This document shows, piece by piece, positions 1-8,077 of a DNA stretch of 45,675 nt. Position 1 is the stretch's first letter. Each line of letters opens with the position of its first letter. The notes below the pieces were generated by a model that saw nothing but the letters and a program-made list of their open reading frames with translations, was not told the origin of the DNA and did no database searches. Position numbers and translations under genes: made by a program. The DNA comes from Albidovulum sp. (GTDB lineage Bacteria; Pseudomonadota; Alphaproteobacteria; Rhodobacterales; Rhodobacteraceae), in NCBI GenBank assembly GCA_030837825.1, contig JAUQYB010000008.1, forward strand, positions 1-45,675, read 5' to 3'.

Positions 1-1
1 C

Positions 2-592
2 CTCTCGCTGCCCGACGCCAACGCCTTCAACGCCCGCGTCGAACGCATCTTCGTCGAGAACGACGCGCTGACCACCGGCGACCAGATCAAGCTCCTGGAA
101 ATCCTCGCCCAGTCCGGCACCACCTTTTCCGAGGTGCTGACCAGCTACCGGACGGTGATCTTCGTCCTTCTGGTGTTTTCCACCGCACTTCTCGTCGCCG
201 CGCTCGTGTTCCTCGTGATGATCGTCGGGCTGAACCGGCGGATGAACGAGATCCGGCGGCAGGGAATCCAGGTCTCCTCGCTCCTGATCAGCCGGGCCGA
301 AAACACCGTGCTCCTGAACGACATGGCGTTTTCCCTCACCCCCGCCGCGATCGAGACTCTTTCCGTCCTCGCCGAGGCGCGGATGGACGACGACATCCTC
401 TCGGGCGCCGAGATCGAGGCGGTGATCTCGGGCCGGAACGCGGCGGACTGCGACGAGGCCTCCGGCGCGATGCGGATCAAGCGGCTCAGGGACGCGCTCG
501 GCAACCAGATGGTGGCGGAGCTTCTGGTCAAGAACATCGCCCGGCGCGGCTACATGCTGTCGGTCGACAAGGACGCCATCCGCATGATCTGA
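2..592 (+). CDS. Membrane-anchored protein with winged-helix-like C-terminus (5' partial)
   Basis: The reading frame is open from base 2, so the N-terminus lies outside the window and 196 residues remain. A GTG at 134 could in principle start translation, but the frame continues upstream with normal codon use, so I treat the gene as truncated by the window. Residues about 51-77 form one strongly hydrophobic membrane helix, followed by a charged stretch. The last 90 or so residues (AIETLSVLAE, then RIKRLRDALG and VKNIARRGYML) resemble the helix-wing pattern of OmpR-type DNA-binding domains, whose ends usually read like VRGVGYRL. Family knowledge suggests a membrane-bound regulator or a wHTH-derived interaction module, but I do not recognise the family. 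It lies 132 bp upstream of nspC on the same strand. Confidence 0.6.
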   Translation, partial: LSLPDANAFNARVERIFVENDALTTGDQIKLLEILAQSGTTFSEVLTSYRTVIFVLLVFSTALLVAALVFLVMIVGLNRRMNEIRRQGIQVSSLLISRAENTVLLNDMAFSLTPAAIETLSVLAEARMDDDILSGAEIEAVISGRNAADCDEASGAMRIKRLRDALGNQMVAELLVKNIARRGYMLSVDKDAIRMI

Positions 593-621
593 CGGGCCCG
601 CGCCCGCTGCTTCTTCGTTGT

Positions 622-657
622 CGAAATACCCCGGGAGCGCGAGGGCAGCGCCCTCGC
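622..657. repeat. Intergenic palindromic element upstream of nspC
   Basis: The gap 593-724 contains GAAATACCCCGGGAG followed by a GC hairpin, GCGAGGGC at 639-646 and GCCCTCGC at 650-657, with a 3-base loop. No T-run follows it, so it is not a classical terminator. The GAAATA-CCCCG core preceded by a TTC-GTT segment also appears at 30668-30690, suggesting a dispersed repeat family. It could still act as an mRNA 3'-end hairpin for the upstream gene. Confidence 0.45.
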
Positions 658-724
658 CCCCCGCTTGCCCCCCGCCCGCCCGCATCCTATATCGGCGCTT
701 CCTTTTGGCAGGCCGGAGGGCGCG

Positions 725-1819
725 ATGCTTCAGACACCCTTCTATCTGATCGACAAGGCGAAGCTTCTCCGCAACATGGAGATCATCGACCGGCTGCGCC
801 AAGGCTCCGGCGCAAAGGCGCTTCTGGCGCTCAAGTGCTTCGCCACCTGGTCGGTCTTCGACCTGATGCGCGAGCACATGGACGGCACGACCTCGTCTTC
901 GCTTTTCGAGCTTCGGTTGGGGCGCGAGAAATTCGGCAAGGAAACGCACGCCTATTCCGTCGCCTGGGCGGATCACGAGATCGCCGAGGCCGTGAGCTAC
1001 GCCGACAAGATCATCTTCAACTCGATCGGTCAGTTCGAACGGTTCGACAACCACTCGGCCGGCATCCAGCGCGGGCTGCGGCTGAACCCGCGCTTCTCCA
1101 CCTCCGGGTTCGACCTCGCCGATCCGGCACGGCCCTTCTCGCGGCTGGGCGAATGGGACGCCGGGAAGATCGCGCAAGTGATCGACCGGCTTTCCGGCTT
1201 CATGATCCACTACAATTGCGAGAACCGCGATTTCGACCTGTTCGACCGCCAGCTCGGCCGGATCGAGGTAGAATTCGCCCGGCTTCTGGAGAAGGTGAAA
1301 TGGATCAGCCTCGGCGGCGGCATCCATTTCACCGGCGTAGGCTATCCGGTCGATGCACTCGCGGCGCGGCTGAAGGCATTCAGCGAAAAGTTCGGCGTGC
1401 AGGTCTATCTGGAACCGGGCGAGGCAGCGATCACCAATTCGACCTCGCTGGAGGTGACGGTGCTGGACCTGCTGAACAACGGCAAGGATCTGGCCATCGT
1501 CGATTCCTCGATCGAGGCGCACATGCTCGATCTTCTGATCTACCGCGAAAAGGCGAAGCTGCCGCAGTCGGGCGATCACGAATACCAGGTCTGCGGCAAG
1601 TCCTGCCTGGCGGGCGACATTTTCGGCGATGCGCGGTTCGAGGCGCCGCTGTCGGTCGGCGACCGCATCTCGGTCGCCGATGCCGCCGGTTACACGATGG
1701 TCAAGAAGAACTGGTTCAACGGCGTCAACATGCCCTCGATCGCGATCCGCGAACTGGACGGAACTGTCCGGCTTGTCCGCGAATTCGGCTACGAGGACTA
1801 CGCCTCCAGCCTGTCATGA
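725..1819 (+). CDS. nspC: Carboxynorspermidine decarboxylase
   Basis: This is a PLP-dependent fold III (alanine-racemase-type) decarboxylase that turns carboxynorspermidine or carboxyspermidine into norspermidine or spermidine in the cytoplasm. The 364-residue length matches the family. The PLP-binding lysine is K37 in LLALKCFATW. The substrate region includes GGGIHFTGVGYP and YLEPGEA, and C294 in CGKSCLAGD is the conserved active-site cysteine. ATG 725 is chosen because homology begins at MLQTPFYLID; an in-frame upstream start at 665 would add 20 unrelated residues rich in proline. The gene for the preceding enzyme of the pathway follows 51 bp downstream on the same strand, so the two probably form an operon for the carboxynorspermidine route to spermidine, which many alphaproteobacteria use in place of S-adenosylmethionine decarboxylase and spermidine synthase. 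Confidence 0.93.
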   Translation: MLQTPFYLIDKAKLLRNMEIIDRLRQGSGAKALLALKCFATWSVFDLMREHMDGTTSSSLFELRLGREKFGKETHAYSVAWADHEIAEAVSYADKIIFNSIGQFERFDNHSAGIQRGLRLNPRFSTSGFDLADPARPFSRLGEWDAGKIAQVIDRLSGFMIHYNCENRDFDLFDRQLGRIEVEFARLLEKVKWISLGGGIHFTGVGYPVDALAARLKAFSEKFGVQVYLEPGEAAITNSTSLEVTVLDLLNNGKDLAIVDSSIEAHMLDLLIYREKAKLPQSGDHEYQVCGKSCLAGDIFGDARFEAPLSVGDRISVADAAGYTMVKKNWFNGVNMPSIAIRELDGTVRLVREFGYEDYASSLS

Positions 1820-1870
1820 GCGCGCTGCGCTCGTCCCTTCCACTGTCCTGAAGACAAGGAGACAGCCGAA

Positions 1871-3112
1871 GTGAAACGGAATGTGCTGATCATTGGCGCA
1901 GGCGGTGTCGCGCAGGTCGTGGCCCACAAATGCGCGCAACACAACGACATGCTGGGCGATCTGCACATCGCCTCGCGCACGCGCGCGAAATGCGAGGCGA
2001 TCATCGCCTCGGTCCACGACAAGGGCGCGATGAAGGTGCCGGGCACGTTCGGCGCGCACGGCATCGACGCGACGGACACGGCGGCGGTGGCCGGGCTGAT
2101 CCGCAAGACCGGGGCGCAGATCGTCATCAACGTCGGCTCGCCCTTCGTCAACATGCCGGTGCTGGAGGCCTGCATTGCCACCGGAGCGGCCTACATGGAC
2201 ACCGCGATCCACGAGGACCCGGCGAAGATCTGCGAAACCCCGCCCTGGTATGCCAACTACGAATGGAAGAGGCGGGAAGCTGCGGCGAAGGCGGGCGTGA
2301 CCGCCATCCTCGGCGTCGGCTTCGACCCGGGCGTGGTCAATGCCTATGCAAGGCTCGCCGAGGAGGAATACCTCGACACGATCGACAGCATCGACATCGT
2401 CGACATCAACGCCGGTTCCCACGGCCGCTGGTTCGCCACCAACTTCGACCCCGAGATCAACTTCCGCGAATTCACCGGCACGGTCTGGTCCTGGCAGGGC
2501 GGCAAGTGGCAGGCGAACCGGATGTTCGAGGTCGGCCGCGAGTGGGACTTGCCGGTGGTGGGCCGCCAGAAGGCCTACATGACCGGCCATGACGAGGTGC
2601 ATTCGCTGTCGGCGCGCTATCCTGAGGCCGACGTGCGCTTCTGGATGGGCTTCGGCGACCACTACATCAACGTCTTCACCGTCCTGAAGAACCTCGGGCT
2701 GCTCAGCGAGCAGCCGGTCAGGACCGCCGAGGGGCAGGAAGTGATCCCGCTCAAGGTCGTCAAGGCGGTGCTGCCCGATCCGGCGAGCCTCGCGCCGGAC
2801 TACACCGGCAAGACCTGCATCGGCGATCTGGTGAAGGGCACGAAGGACGGCAGGCCGGCCGAGGTCTTCATCTACAACGTGGCCGACCACCGGGAAGCCT
2901 ACGAGGAGGTCGGCAGCCAGGGCATATCCTACACCGCCGGGGTGCCGCCCGTCGCCGCGGCGATCCTGATCGCGCAAGGAACCTGGGACGTTGGCCACAT
3001 GGCGAATGTCGAGGACCTCGATCCCCGGCCCTTCATCAGCCTTCTGAACCGCATCGGCCTGCCGACGCGGGTGAAGGACGAAGGGGGCGACCGGCCGGTC
3101 GATTTCGCCTGA
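1871..3112 (+). CDS. Carboxynorspermidine synthase (saccharopine dehydrogenase family)
   Basis: The 413-residue protein begins with a Rossmann nucleotide-binding motif, VLIIGAGGVAQVV, and belongs to the saccharopine dehydrogenase fold. It condenses aspartate semialdehyde with a diamine (putrescine or diaminopropane) and reduces the imine with NADPH, giving carboxyspermidine or carboxynorspermidine, the substrate of NspC. Motifs typical of the carboxynorspermidine synthase branch include GFDPGVVNAYARLA near residue 150, HGRWFATNFDPEINFREFTGTV, and SYTAGVPPVAAAILIA near the end. The start is GTG 1871, preceded by an AAGGAGA ribosome-binding site about ten bases upstream. In several species the synthase gene precedes nspC; here it follows. 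A plain saccharopine dehydrogenase is the alternative, but adjacency to nspC argues strongly against it. Confidence 0.9.
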   Translation: MKRNVLIIGAGGVAQVVAHKCAQHNDMLGDLHIASRTRAKCEAIIASVHDKGAMKVPGTFGAHGIDATDTAAVAGLIRKTGAQIVINVGSPFVNMPVLEACIATGAAYMDTAIHEDPAKICETPPWYANYEWKRREAAAKAGVTAILGVGFDPGVVNAYARLAEEEYLDTIDSIDIVDINAGSHGRWFATNFDPEINFREFTGTVWSWQGGKWQANRMFEVGREWDLPVVGRQKAYMTGHDEVHSLSARYPEADVRFWMGFGDHYINVFTVLKNLGLLSEQPVRTAEGQEVIPLKVVKAVLPDPASLAPDYTGKTCIGDLVKGTKDGRPAEVFIYNVADHREAYEEVGSQGISYTAGVPPVAAAILIAQGTWDVGHMANVEDLDPRPFISLLNRIGLPTRVKDEGGDRPVDFA

Positions 3113-3131
3113 ACGCCGCCGCCGCGCGCGG

Positions 3132-4043
3132 TCAGCCGCCCGCCTGCCCCGCCCGGATCGCCGCCGCGAGCAGGAGCCCAAGGCGGCGCTGTTCGGCCCC
3201 GTCGGCGCGGGAGTTGAGCAGGACCGGCACGCTGGCGCCCAGCACGATGCTGGCGGTCCGCGCCTGGCCGTGCAGCTTCCAGGCCTTCACCGTGGCGTTG
3301 CCGGCCTCGATCGACGGGAAGAGGATCAGGTCCGCCTGTCCGGCGACGGGGGAACCGGCAAGTCCCTTCTTCGCGGCTGCCTCGGCCGACAGTGCCACGT
3401 CGTAGCCGAATGGACCGTCGACCAGAACCCCCTCGCCGAGGGTCCGATCCGCCGCCAGCGCCGCGGCATCCACCGTCGCCGGCTGGCCGGGGCTGACCTT
3501 CTCCGAGGCGGCGATGGCCGCCACCCGCAGGGGCACGACGCCGAGCCCGCGAAAGAGCGGCACGGCGTTCAGAATGATCGCCCGTTTCTGCGCCAGCGTC
3601 GGCAAGGGCACGATGCCGTTGTCGGTCGCCCCGATCAGCCGGGGGACCGAGGGCATTTCCGCCAGCGTCAGGTTCGACAGCACGTCGGAGGCGCGGAGCC
3701 CCGTGTCGCGCGCGACGACCGCCCGCAGATAGGCCGCACTGTCCACCTGCCCCTTGACCAGCACGTCCGCCGCACCGGCGCGGATCGCGGCCACCGCGAG
3801 GGCGGCGGCCTCCGCCCCGCCTGTCGCGGCTTCGATGCGGAAGCGGCCGGTGAAGGCTGCGGGCAGAAGCCGGCGGATCGCCGCCGCATCGCCCGTCAGC
3901 ACCGCCTCGCCGACGAGGCCCGCCTCGGCCGCGGCGACAAGGGCGGCGATGACGGCGGGGTCCTCGGCCCCCGCGACGGCCGGGCGGAGCGGCGGCCGGC
4001 CGGCCAGCGCGGCCTGAAGCGCGGCAAAGCTCCTTATCACCAC
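3132..4043 (-). CDS. ptb: Phosphate acetyl/butyryltransferase family protein
   Basis: This 303-residue protein belongs to the phosphate acetyltransferase/phosphotransbutyrylase family, which interconverts an acyl-CoA and an acyl phosphate. Features include VLVKGQVDS (about residue 95), an RLIGATDNGIVPLPTL segment, VDGPFGYDVALS (about 207) and the C-terminal LILFPSIEAGNATVKAW. The length is that of phosphotransbutyrylases, not of the long Pta enzymes with a DRTGG domain. The start is GTG 4043, with GGAGG a few bases upstream; it overlaps the end of the kinase gene by 7 bp, so the two are translationally coupled. With the kinase it forms a substrate-level phosphorylation pair. The acyl group is not fixed by sequence: butyryl, propionyl or an omega-substituted acyl are all possible. 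Confidence 0.85.
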   Translation of the reverse strand: MVIRSFAALQAALAGRPPLRPAVAGAEDPAVIAALVAAAEAGLVGEAVLTGDAAAIRRLLPAAFTGRFRIEAATGGAEAAALAVAAIRAGAADVLVKGQVDSAAYLRAVVARDTGLRASDVLSNLTLAEMPSVPRLIGATDNGIVPLPTLAQKRAIILNAVPLFRGLGVVPLRVAAIAASEKVSPGQPATVDAAALAADRTLGEGVLVDGPFGYDVALSAEAAAKKGLAGSPVAGQADLILFPSIEAGNATVKAWKLHGQARTASIVLGASVPVLLNSRADGAEQRRLGLLLAAAIRAGQAGG

Positions 4044-5146
4044 GGCAATGCCTCCACCTCGGGCGTGACGGGCCAGGACCGCGCGGCCTCCACCCCGGCC
4101 AGAACCCGCGCCGCGCCGAGCGCCAGCGCCTCGCTTTCATGGCTTCCGGGGTAGAGCGTGACCGGGCCAAGCGCCCCGACCCGTTCCCGCAGCGCCGCGA
4201 CGATCCGTTCGGAATGGGCCATGCCCCCGGTCAGGATCACCCCGTCGGGCCGGAAGTCCACCACAGCCGCCATCGTGCCGATGGCCTTGGCGATCTGGTA
4301 GACCATCGCCTCCCAGACCAGACGCGCCGGTTCGTCGCCGCCGGCGATCATCGCCTCCACCCGGCGGATGTCCTTGGTGCCGAGATAGGCGAACACGCCC
4401 CCCTGTCCGTAGAGCCGCCGCTTCAGCTCGTCCTTCGTGAACCGGCCCGAATAGCACAGGTCGATCAGCGGCATCGGCGGCAGGCCCCCGGCGCGCTCCG
4501 GCGAGAAGGGAGAGTTTTCCATCCGGTTGGTGCTGTCGACGATCCGTCCTTCGCGGATCGCGGCGACCGAAATACCCGCGCCCATATGCGCGACAACGGC
4601 GTTCAACGCGCCAAAGGGCTTGCCGAGGCTCGCTGCCAGCCGCCGCCCGCAGGCGCGGATGTTGAGCGCATGGACGAAGGAGAACCGCGGAATGTCCGGG
4701 CAGCCGGAGACGCGCGCCACCGGCGGAAGTTCGTCGACGGAGACCGGATCGACGATGAAGGCCGGGCAGCCGGCGGCGCCGGCGATGCGGTGGGCCAGGG
4801 GCGCGCCGAGGTTCGAGGCATGGTGATGCACGGGGCGGTGGAGCGCGAAATCCACCAGATCGTCATTGACCGCAATCACCCCGGCCGGGACCGGCGTCAG
4901 CATGCCCCCGCGCCCGGCCACCGCCGCCAGGCGCACGCCGCCGGGAATGGCATCCAGGAACGACCGCACGGCCTCCGCCCGGAACGGCAACTGCTCGGCG
5001 ATGGTGGCGAAGCCCGCCATCACCGTCTCGTCAAGCTCGATGGTCTCCTCAAGCACCGGCCGAACCCCCGGCCCCTGCGGCTCGAAGAGGCCGATGCGGA
5101 TCGTCGTGGTGCCGGGATTGATGGTGAGGATCAGTCGCTCCGCCAT
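4037..5146 (-). CDS. buk: Butyrate kinase-like acyl kinase (acetokinase family)
   Basis: The 369-residue protein opens with ILTINPGTTTIRIGLFE, the phosphate-1 loop of the ASKHA/acetokinase fold, and contains HHASNLGAPLAHRIA and VAHMGAGISVAAIREGRIVDSTN, both diagnostic for butyrate kinase rather than acetate kinase. LTGGMAHSERIV near residue 300 is the adenosine-binding motif. It transfers phosphate from an acyl phosphate to ADP, or the reverse. It is the third gene of a run gabT, aldehyde dehydrogenase, kinase, phosphotransacylase, lying 3 bp after the dehydrogenase and overlapping the transacylase. Butyrate kinases are common in Firmicutes; in an aerobic or denitrifying alphaproteobacterium the pair is better read as a catabolic ATP-yielding step or an acid-activation step than as fermentation. 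Confidence 0.88.
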   Translation of the reverse strand: MAERLILTINPGTTTIRIGLFEPQGPGVRPVLEETIELDETVMAGFATIAEQLPFRAEAVRSFLDAIPGGVRLAAVAGRGGMLTPVPAGVIAVNDDLVDFALHRPVHHHASNLGAPLAHRIAGAAGCPAFIVDPVSVDELPPVARVSGCPDIPRFSFVHALNIRACGRRLAASLGKPFGALNAVVAHMGAGISVAAIREGRIVDSTNRMENSPFSPERAGGLPPMPLIDLCYSGRFTKDELKRRLYGQGGVFAYLGTKDIRRVEAMIAGGDEPARLVWEAMVYQIAKAIGTMAAVVDFRPDGVILTGGMAHSERIVAALRERVGALGPVTLYPGSHESEALALGAARVLAGVEAARSWPVTPEVEALPW

Positions 5147-5149
5147 CGT

Positions 5150-6589
5150 TCAGCCCGCGAAACTGTAGGCGGTCTTGACGGTCGTGTAGAACTCGACCGC
5201 ATGGCGCCCCTGTTCGCGGGGGCCGTAGGAGCTGGACTTCGTGCCGCCGAAGGGAACATGGTAGTCGACCCCGGCGGTGGGCAGGTTGACCATGACCATC
5301 CCCACCTTCGCGCCCCTCTTGAAGGCGCGGGCGTGCTTCAGCGACGCGGTGCAGATGCCGGCGGACAGCCCGAAGGGGCTGTCGTTGGCCACCGCCAGCG
5401 CCTCGTCGAAATCGGCCACGCGGATCACCGCGGCGCAGGGGCCGAAGATTTCCTCGCGCGCGACACGCATGTCGTTGTGCGCGCCGAGGAACAGCGCGGG
5501 TCGCTGGAAATACCCCTCCGTCGGGCCGTTCAGCCGCTCGCCCCCCAGAACCTCGCAGCCCTCCGTGCGGGCAAGGGACACATAGTCGAGGTTGCCCTGC
5601 AACTGCGCGGCCGAAACCACCGGGCCCATCTGGCTCTCGGCCGCAAGCGCCGGGCCGACGCGCAGCGCCGCCGCCTGTGCGGCGAGCTTTTCGACGAAGC
5701 GGTCGTGGATGCCCGCCTGCACGATCAGCCGCGAGGACGCGGTGCAACGCTGGCCGGTCGAGAAGAAGGCGCCGTTCAGGCAGGCGGCGACGGCGGTGTC
5801 GAGGTCGGCATCGTCCATCACCACCATCGGGTTCTTGCCGCCCATCTCGAGCTGGATCTTCTTCATCCCCTCGACGGCCGCCCGCGCGATCGTCCGCCCG
5901 GTCACCGCCGATCCGGTGAACGAGATCGCGGCGATCAGCGGATGGTCGATCATCGCCCGCCCGACGACGGAACCCGGCCCCATCACCAGGTTGAAGACGC
6001 CCGCAGGGCAACCCGCCTCGTGAAGGATGCGCGCCAGAAGATGTGCGGTGCCCGGCACCAGGTCGGCGGGCTTCAGCACCACGGCATTGCCATAGGCCAG
6101 CGCCGGGGCGACCTTCCAGGCGGGAATCGCGGCGGGGAAATTCCAGGGCGTGATCAGCCCCACCACGCCGACCGGCTCGCGCGTCACCTCGACGTCGACG
6201 CCCGGTCGCACCGAGGCCAGCGCCTCGCCCGGAATGCGCAGCGCCTCGCCGGCGAAGAAGCGGAAAATCTGCGCCGCGCGGCGGACCTCGGCGATCGCCT
6301 CGGGCAGGATCTTGCCCTCCTCGCGCGCCAGCATCGTGCCGATCTCGACCGCCGCCGCCTCGATCCGACCGGCGACGCGGTCCAAGAGGTCGGCGCGCGG
6401 CTGGGGACCTTGCGCGAACCAGGCGGGCTGCGCTTCGGCCGCGGCAGTCGCGGCGCGGTCGACGTCGCCGGCGGTGGCGGCGGCGTAAAGCCCGATCACG
6501 TCGGACATGTCGGACGGGTTGCGGTTCTCGGACAGGTGGTCGCCGGCCACCCAGGCGCCGGCGATCAGGTTCAGATGCGGTTCGGTCAT
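5150..6589 (-). CDS. NAD(P)-dependent aldehyde dehydrogenase
   Basis: This is a 479-residue ALDH superfamily enzyme oxidising an aldehyde, probably a semialdehyde, to its acid. E248 in LEMGGKNP is the general base and C282 in FFSTGQRCTASS is the nucleophile. TPWNFPAAIPAWKVAPAL and ISFTGSAVTGR form the cofactor-binding region. VPFGGTKSSSYGPREQG near the C-terminus resembles the alpha-ketoglutarate semialdehyde and succinate semialdehyde dehydrogenase groups. ATG 6589 is preceded by AAGGACGC. It lies 46 bp after gabT, so the likely substrate is the semialdehyde made by that aminotransferase (succinate semialdehyde from GABA, glutarate semialdehyde from 5-aminovalerate, or malonate semialdehyde from beta-alanine). 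Choosing among these needs biochemical data. Confidence 0.88.
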   Translation of the reverse strand: MTEPHLNLIAGAWVAGDHLSENRNPSDMSDVIGLYAAATAGDVDRAATAAAEAQPAWFAQGPQPRADLLDRVAGRIEAAAVEIGTMLAREEGKILPEAIAEVRRAAQIFRFFAGEALRIPGEALASVRPGVDVEVTREPVGVVGLITPWNFPAAIPAWKVAPALAYGNAVVLKPADLVPGTAHLLARILHEAGCPAGVFNLVMGPGSVVGRAMIDHPLIAAISFTGSAVTGRTIARAAVEGMKKIQLEMGGKNPMVVMDDADLDTAVAACLNGAFFSTGQRCTASSRLIVQAGIHDRFVEKLAAQAAALRVGPALAAESQMGPVVSAAQLQGNLDYVSLARTEGCEVLGGERLNGPTEGYFQRPALFLGAHNDMRVAREEIFGPCAAVIRVADFDEALAVANDSPFGLSAGICTASLKHARAFKRGAKVGMVMVNLPTAGVDYHVPFGGTKSSSYGPREQGRHAVEFYTTVKTAYSFAG

Positions 6590-6635
6590 GGCGGGCGTCC
6601 TTCGGGCAGGGAAACGGCGGCGGCCGGGTGGCCTG

Positions 6636-7931
6636 TCAGGCGGGGCGCCTCATCGCCGCCGCCTCGATCGCAGCTTCGATGATGTCGAGCGCCTCGTCCA
6701 GTTGCGCCATCGGGATGGTCAACGGCGGCAGGAGACGGATCACGTTGTAGCGCGTCCCGCACGACAGAAGGATCAGCCCCCGCGCCTCGGCCTCCGCCAC
6801 CACGGAGGCGGCGAGCGCGGCGTCGGGCGCTTTGGTGGTGCGGTCGGTCACCAGTTCGAACGCGTTCATCGCGCCAAGACCGCGCACGTCGCCGATGCAC
6901 TCCATCCCCTGCCGCACGGCGATCTGGGCAAGGCGGGCGCGGATCACCTCGCCAATCTCTGTCGCGCGGGCGCAGAGGTCTTCCTCGGCGATCACGTCGA
7001 GCACCGCATGCGCCGCGGCCACCGCCAGCGGGTTGCCGGCATAGGTGCCGCCGACGCCGCCCGGGTTCGGGGCATCGACGATTTCGGCCCGCCCCGTCAC
7101 GGCCGACAACGGAAAGCCCCCGGCCAGCCCCTTGGCCATCGTCACAAGGTCCGGCACCACGCCGGAATGATCGAAGCCGAACATCCGCCCGGTCCGCGCC
7201 ATGCCGGCCTGCACCTCGTCGGCGATCAGGACAATGCCGTGCCGGTCGCAGATCTCGCGCAAGCTGCGCAGGAAGCTGAACGGTGCGATATTGAATCCGC
7301 CCTCGCCCTGCACGGGTTCGATGATGATGGCGGCAACGCGGTCGGGGTCCACCGACGACGCGAAGAGCCGGTCAAGCTGGCCCAGCGCCTCGGCCTCGGT
7401 CACGCCGTGGAAGGCGTTGGGGAACGGGGCGTGGACGATCTCGGGCGGCATGGCGCCGAAGCCCTTCTTGTAGGGCGTGACCTTGCCGGTCAGCGCCATG
7501 CCCAGAAGCGTGCGACCGTGGAAGGCGCCGGAGAAGGAGATCACCCCCGACCGGCCGGTGAAGGCGCGGGCCATCTTGATCGCGTTCTCCACCGCCTCGG
7601 CGCCGGTCGTCACCAGCATCGTCTTCTTGGCGAAATCGCCGGGCGTGGCGGCGTTCAGCCGCTCGGCCAGCGCGATGTAGCCTTCGTAGGGCGCGACGTG
7701 GAAGCAGGTGTGGGTGAAGGCCTGCGCCTGCGCTGCGACCGCGGCCATCACCTTCGGGTGGCGATGGCCGGTGTTGTTCACCGCGATCCCGGCGGCGAAG
7801 TCGATGAAGCGGCGCCCCTCGGCATCCCACAGTTCGGCATTCTCGGCGCGGGCGGCGTAGATGCCGCGGGTGGCGACGCCACGGGCGACGGCGGCGGACT
7901 TGCGGGCGGACAGGCGGGCGGATTGCGTCAT
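6636..7931 (-). CDS. gabT: 4-aminobutyrate aminotransferase (class III)
   Basis: This 431-residue PLP enzyme transfers the terminal amino group of GABA or a similar omega-amino acid to 2-oxoglutarate. Visible motifs are FAAGIAVNNTGHRHPKV, VTTGAEAVENAIKMARAFTGR (phosphate-binding), IIIEPVQGEGGF, IADEVQAGMARTGRMF, and K267 in VTMAKGLAGGFPL, the Schiff-base lysine. ATG 7931 is chosen because AAGAGG lies just upstream and homology begins at SARLSARKSAAV; a longer frame to 8051 would run through the regulatory region. The gene heads the run toward the transacylase at 3132 and is divergent from an XRE-cupin regulator, which presumably controls it. The genuine substrate might be 5-aminovalerate or another omega-amino acid. 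Confidence 0.92.
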   Translation of the reverse strand: MTQSARLSARKSAAVARGVATRGIYAARAENAELWDAEGRRFIDFAAGIAVNNTGHRHPKVMAAVAAQAQAFTHTCFHVAPYEGYIALAERLNAATPGDFAKKTMLVTTGAEAVENAIKMARAFTGRSGVISFSGAFHGRTLLGMALTGKVTPYKKGFGAMPPEIVHAPFPNAFHGVTEAEALGQLDRLFASSVDPDRVAAIIIEPVQGEGGFNIAPFSFLRSLREICDRHGIVLIADEVQAGMARTGRMFGFDHSGVVPDLVTMAKGLAGGFPLSAVTGRAEIVDAPNPGGVGGTYAGNPLAVAAAHAVLDVIAEEDLCARATEIGEVIRARLAQIAVRQGMECIGDVRGLGAMNAFELVTDRTTKAPDAALAASVVAEAEARGLILLSCGTRYNVIRLLPPLTIPMAQLDEALDIIEAAIEAAAMRRPA

Positions 7932-7983
7932 GGCGGCCTCTTGCGGATTCGATGCGTTGGGACGCATACCGCTGCTCAATATC

Positions 7984-8035
7984 TTGCGCAAATATTTTAT
8001 TGATCCTGCGCACGCGATGGCAAGAGATTGTGCGC
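7984..8035. promoter_or_regulatory. Putative operator array between gabT and its XRE-cupin regulator
   Basis: The 146-bp divergent intergenic region is AT-rich relative to its surroundings. TTGCGCAA (7984-7991) is a perfect palindrome. The core TGCGCA recurs at 8007-8012, exactly 22 bp on, and an inverted GTGCGC lies at 8030-8035, another two helical turns away. Such phasing on one DNA face is what cooperative binding of a dimeric repressor would produce. Assignment to the adjacent regulator is inference from position. Confidence 0.45.
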
Positions 8036-8077
8036 TCTGCGACCAGGGCATAATCTGCCGGAAGGAGGTGCACCGCG

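Noticed and set aside
1871..3112. Calling this gene a lysine-pathway saccharopine dehydrogenase
   Set aside because: Its residues and its position next to nspC match carboxynorspermidine synthase; the lysine-linked relative is at 35657-36733.
4139..6682. Long open frame (847 codons) on the plus strand opposite the kinase and aldehyde dehydrogenase genes
   Set aside because: It is Arg/His/Gly-rich antisense sequence produced by high GC bias; the minus-strand frames carry full family motifs.
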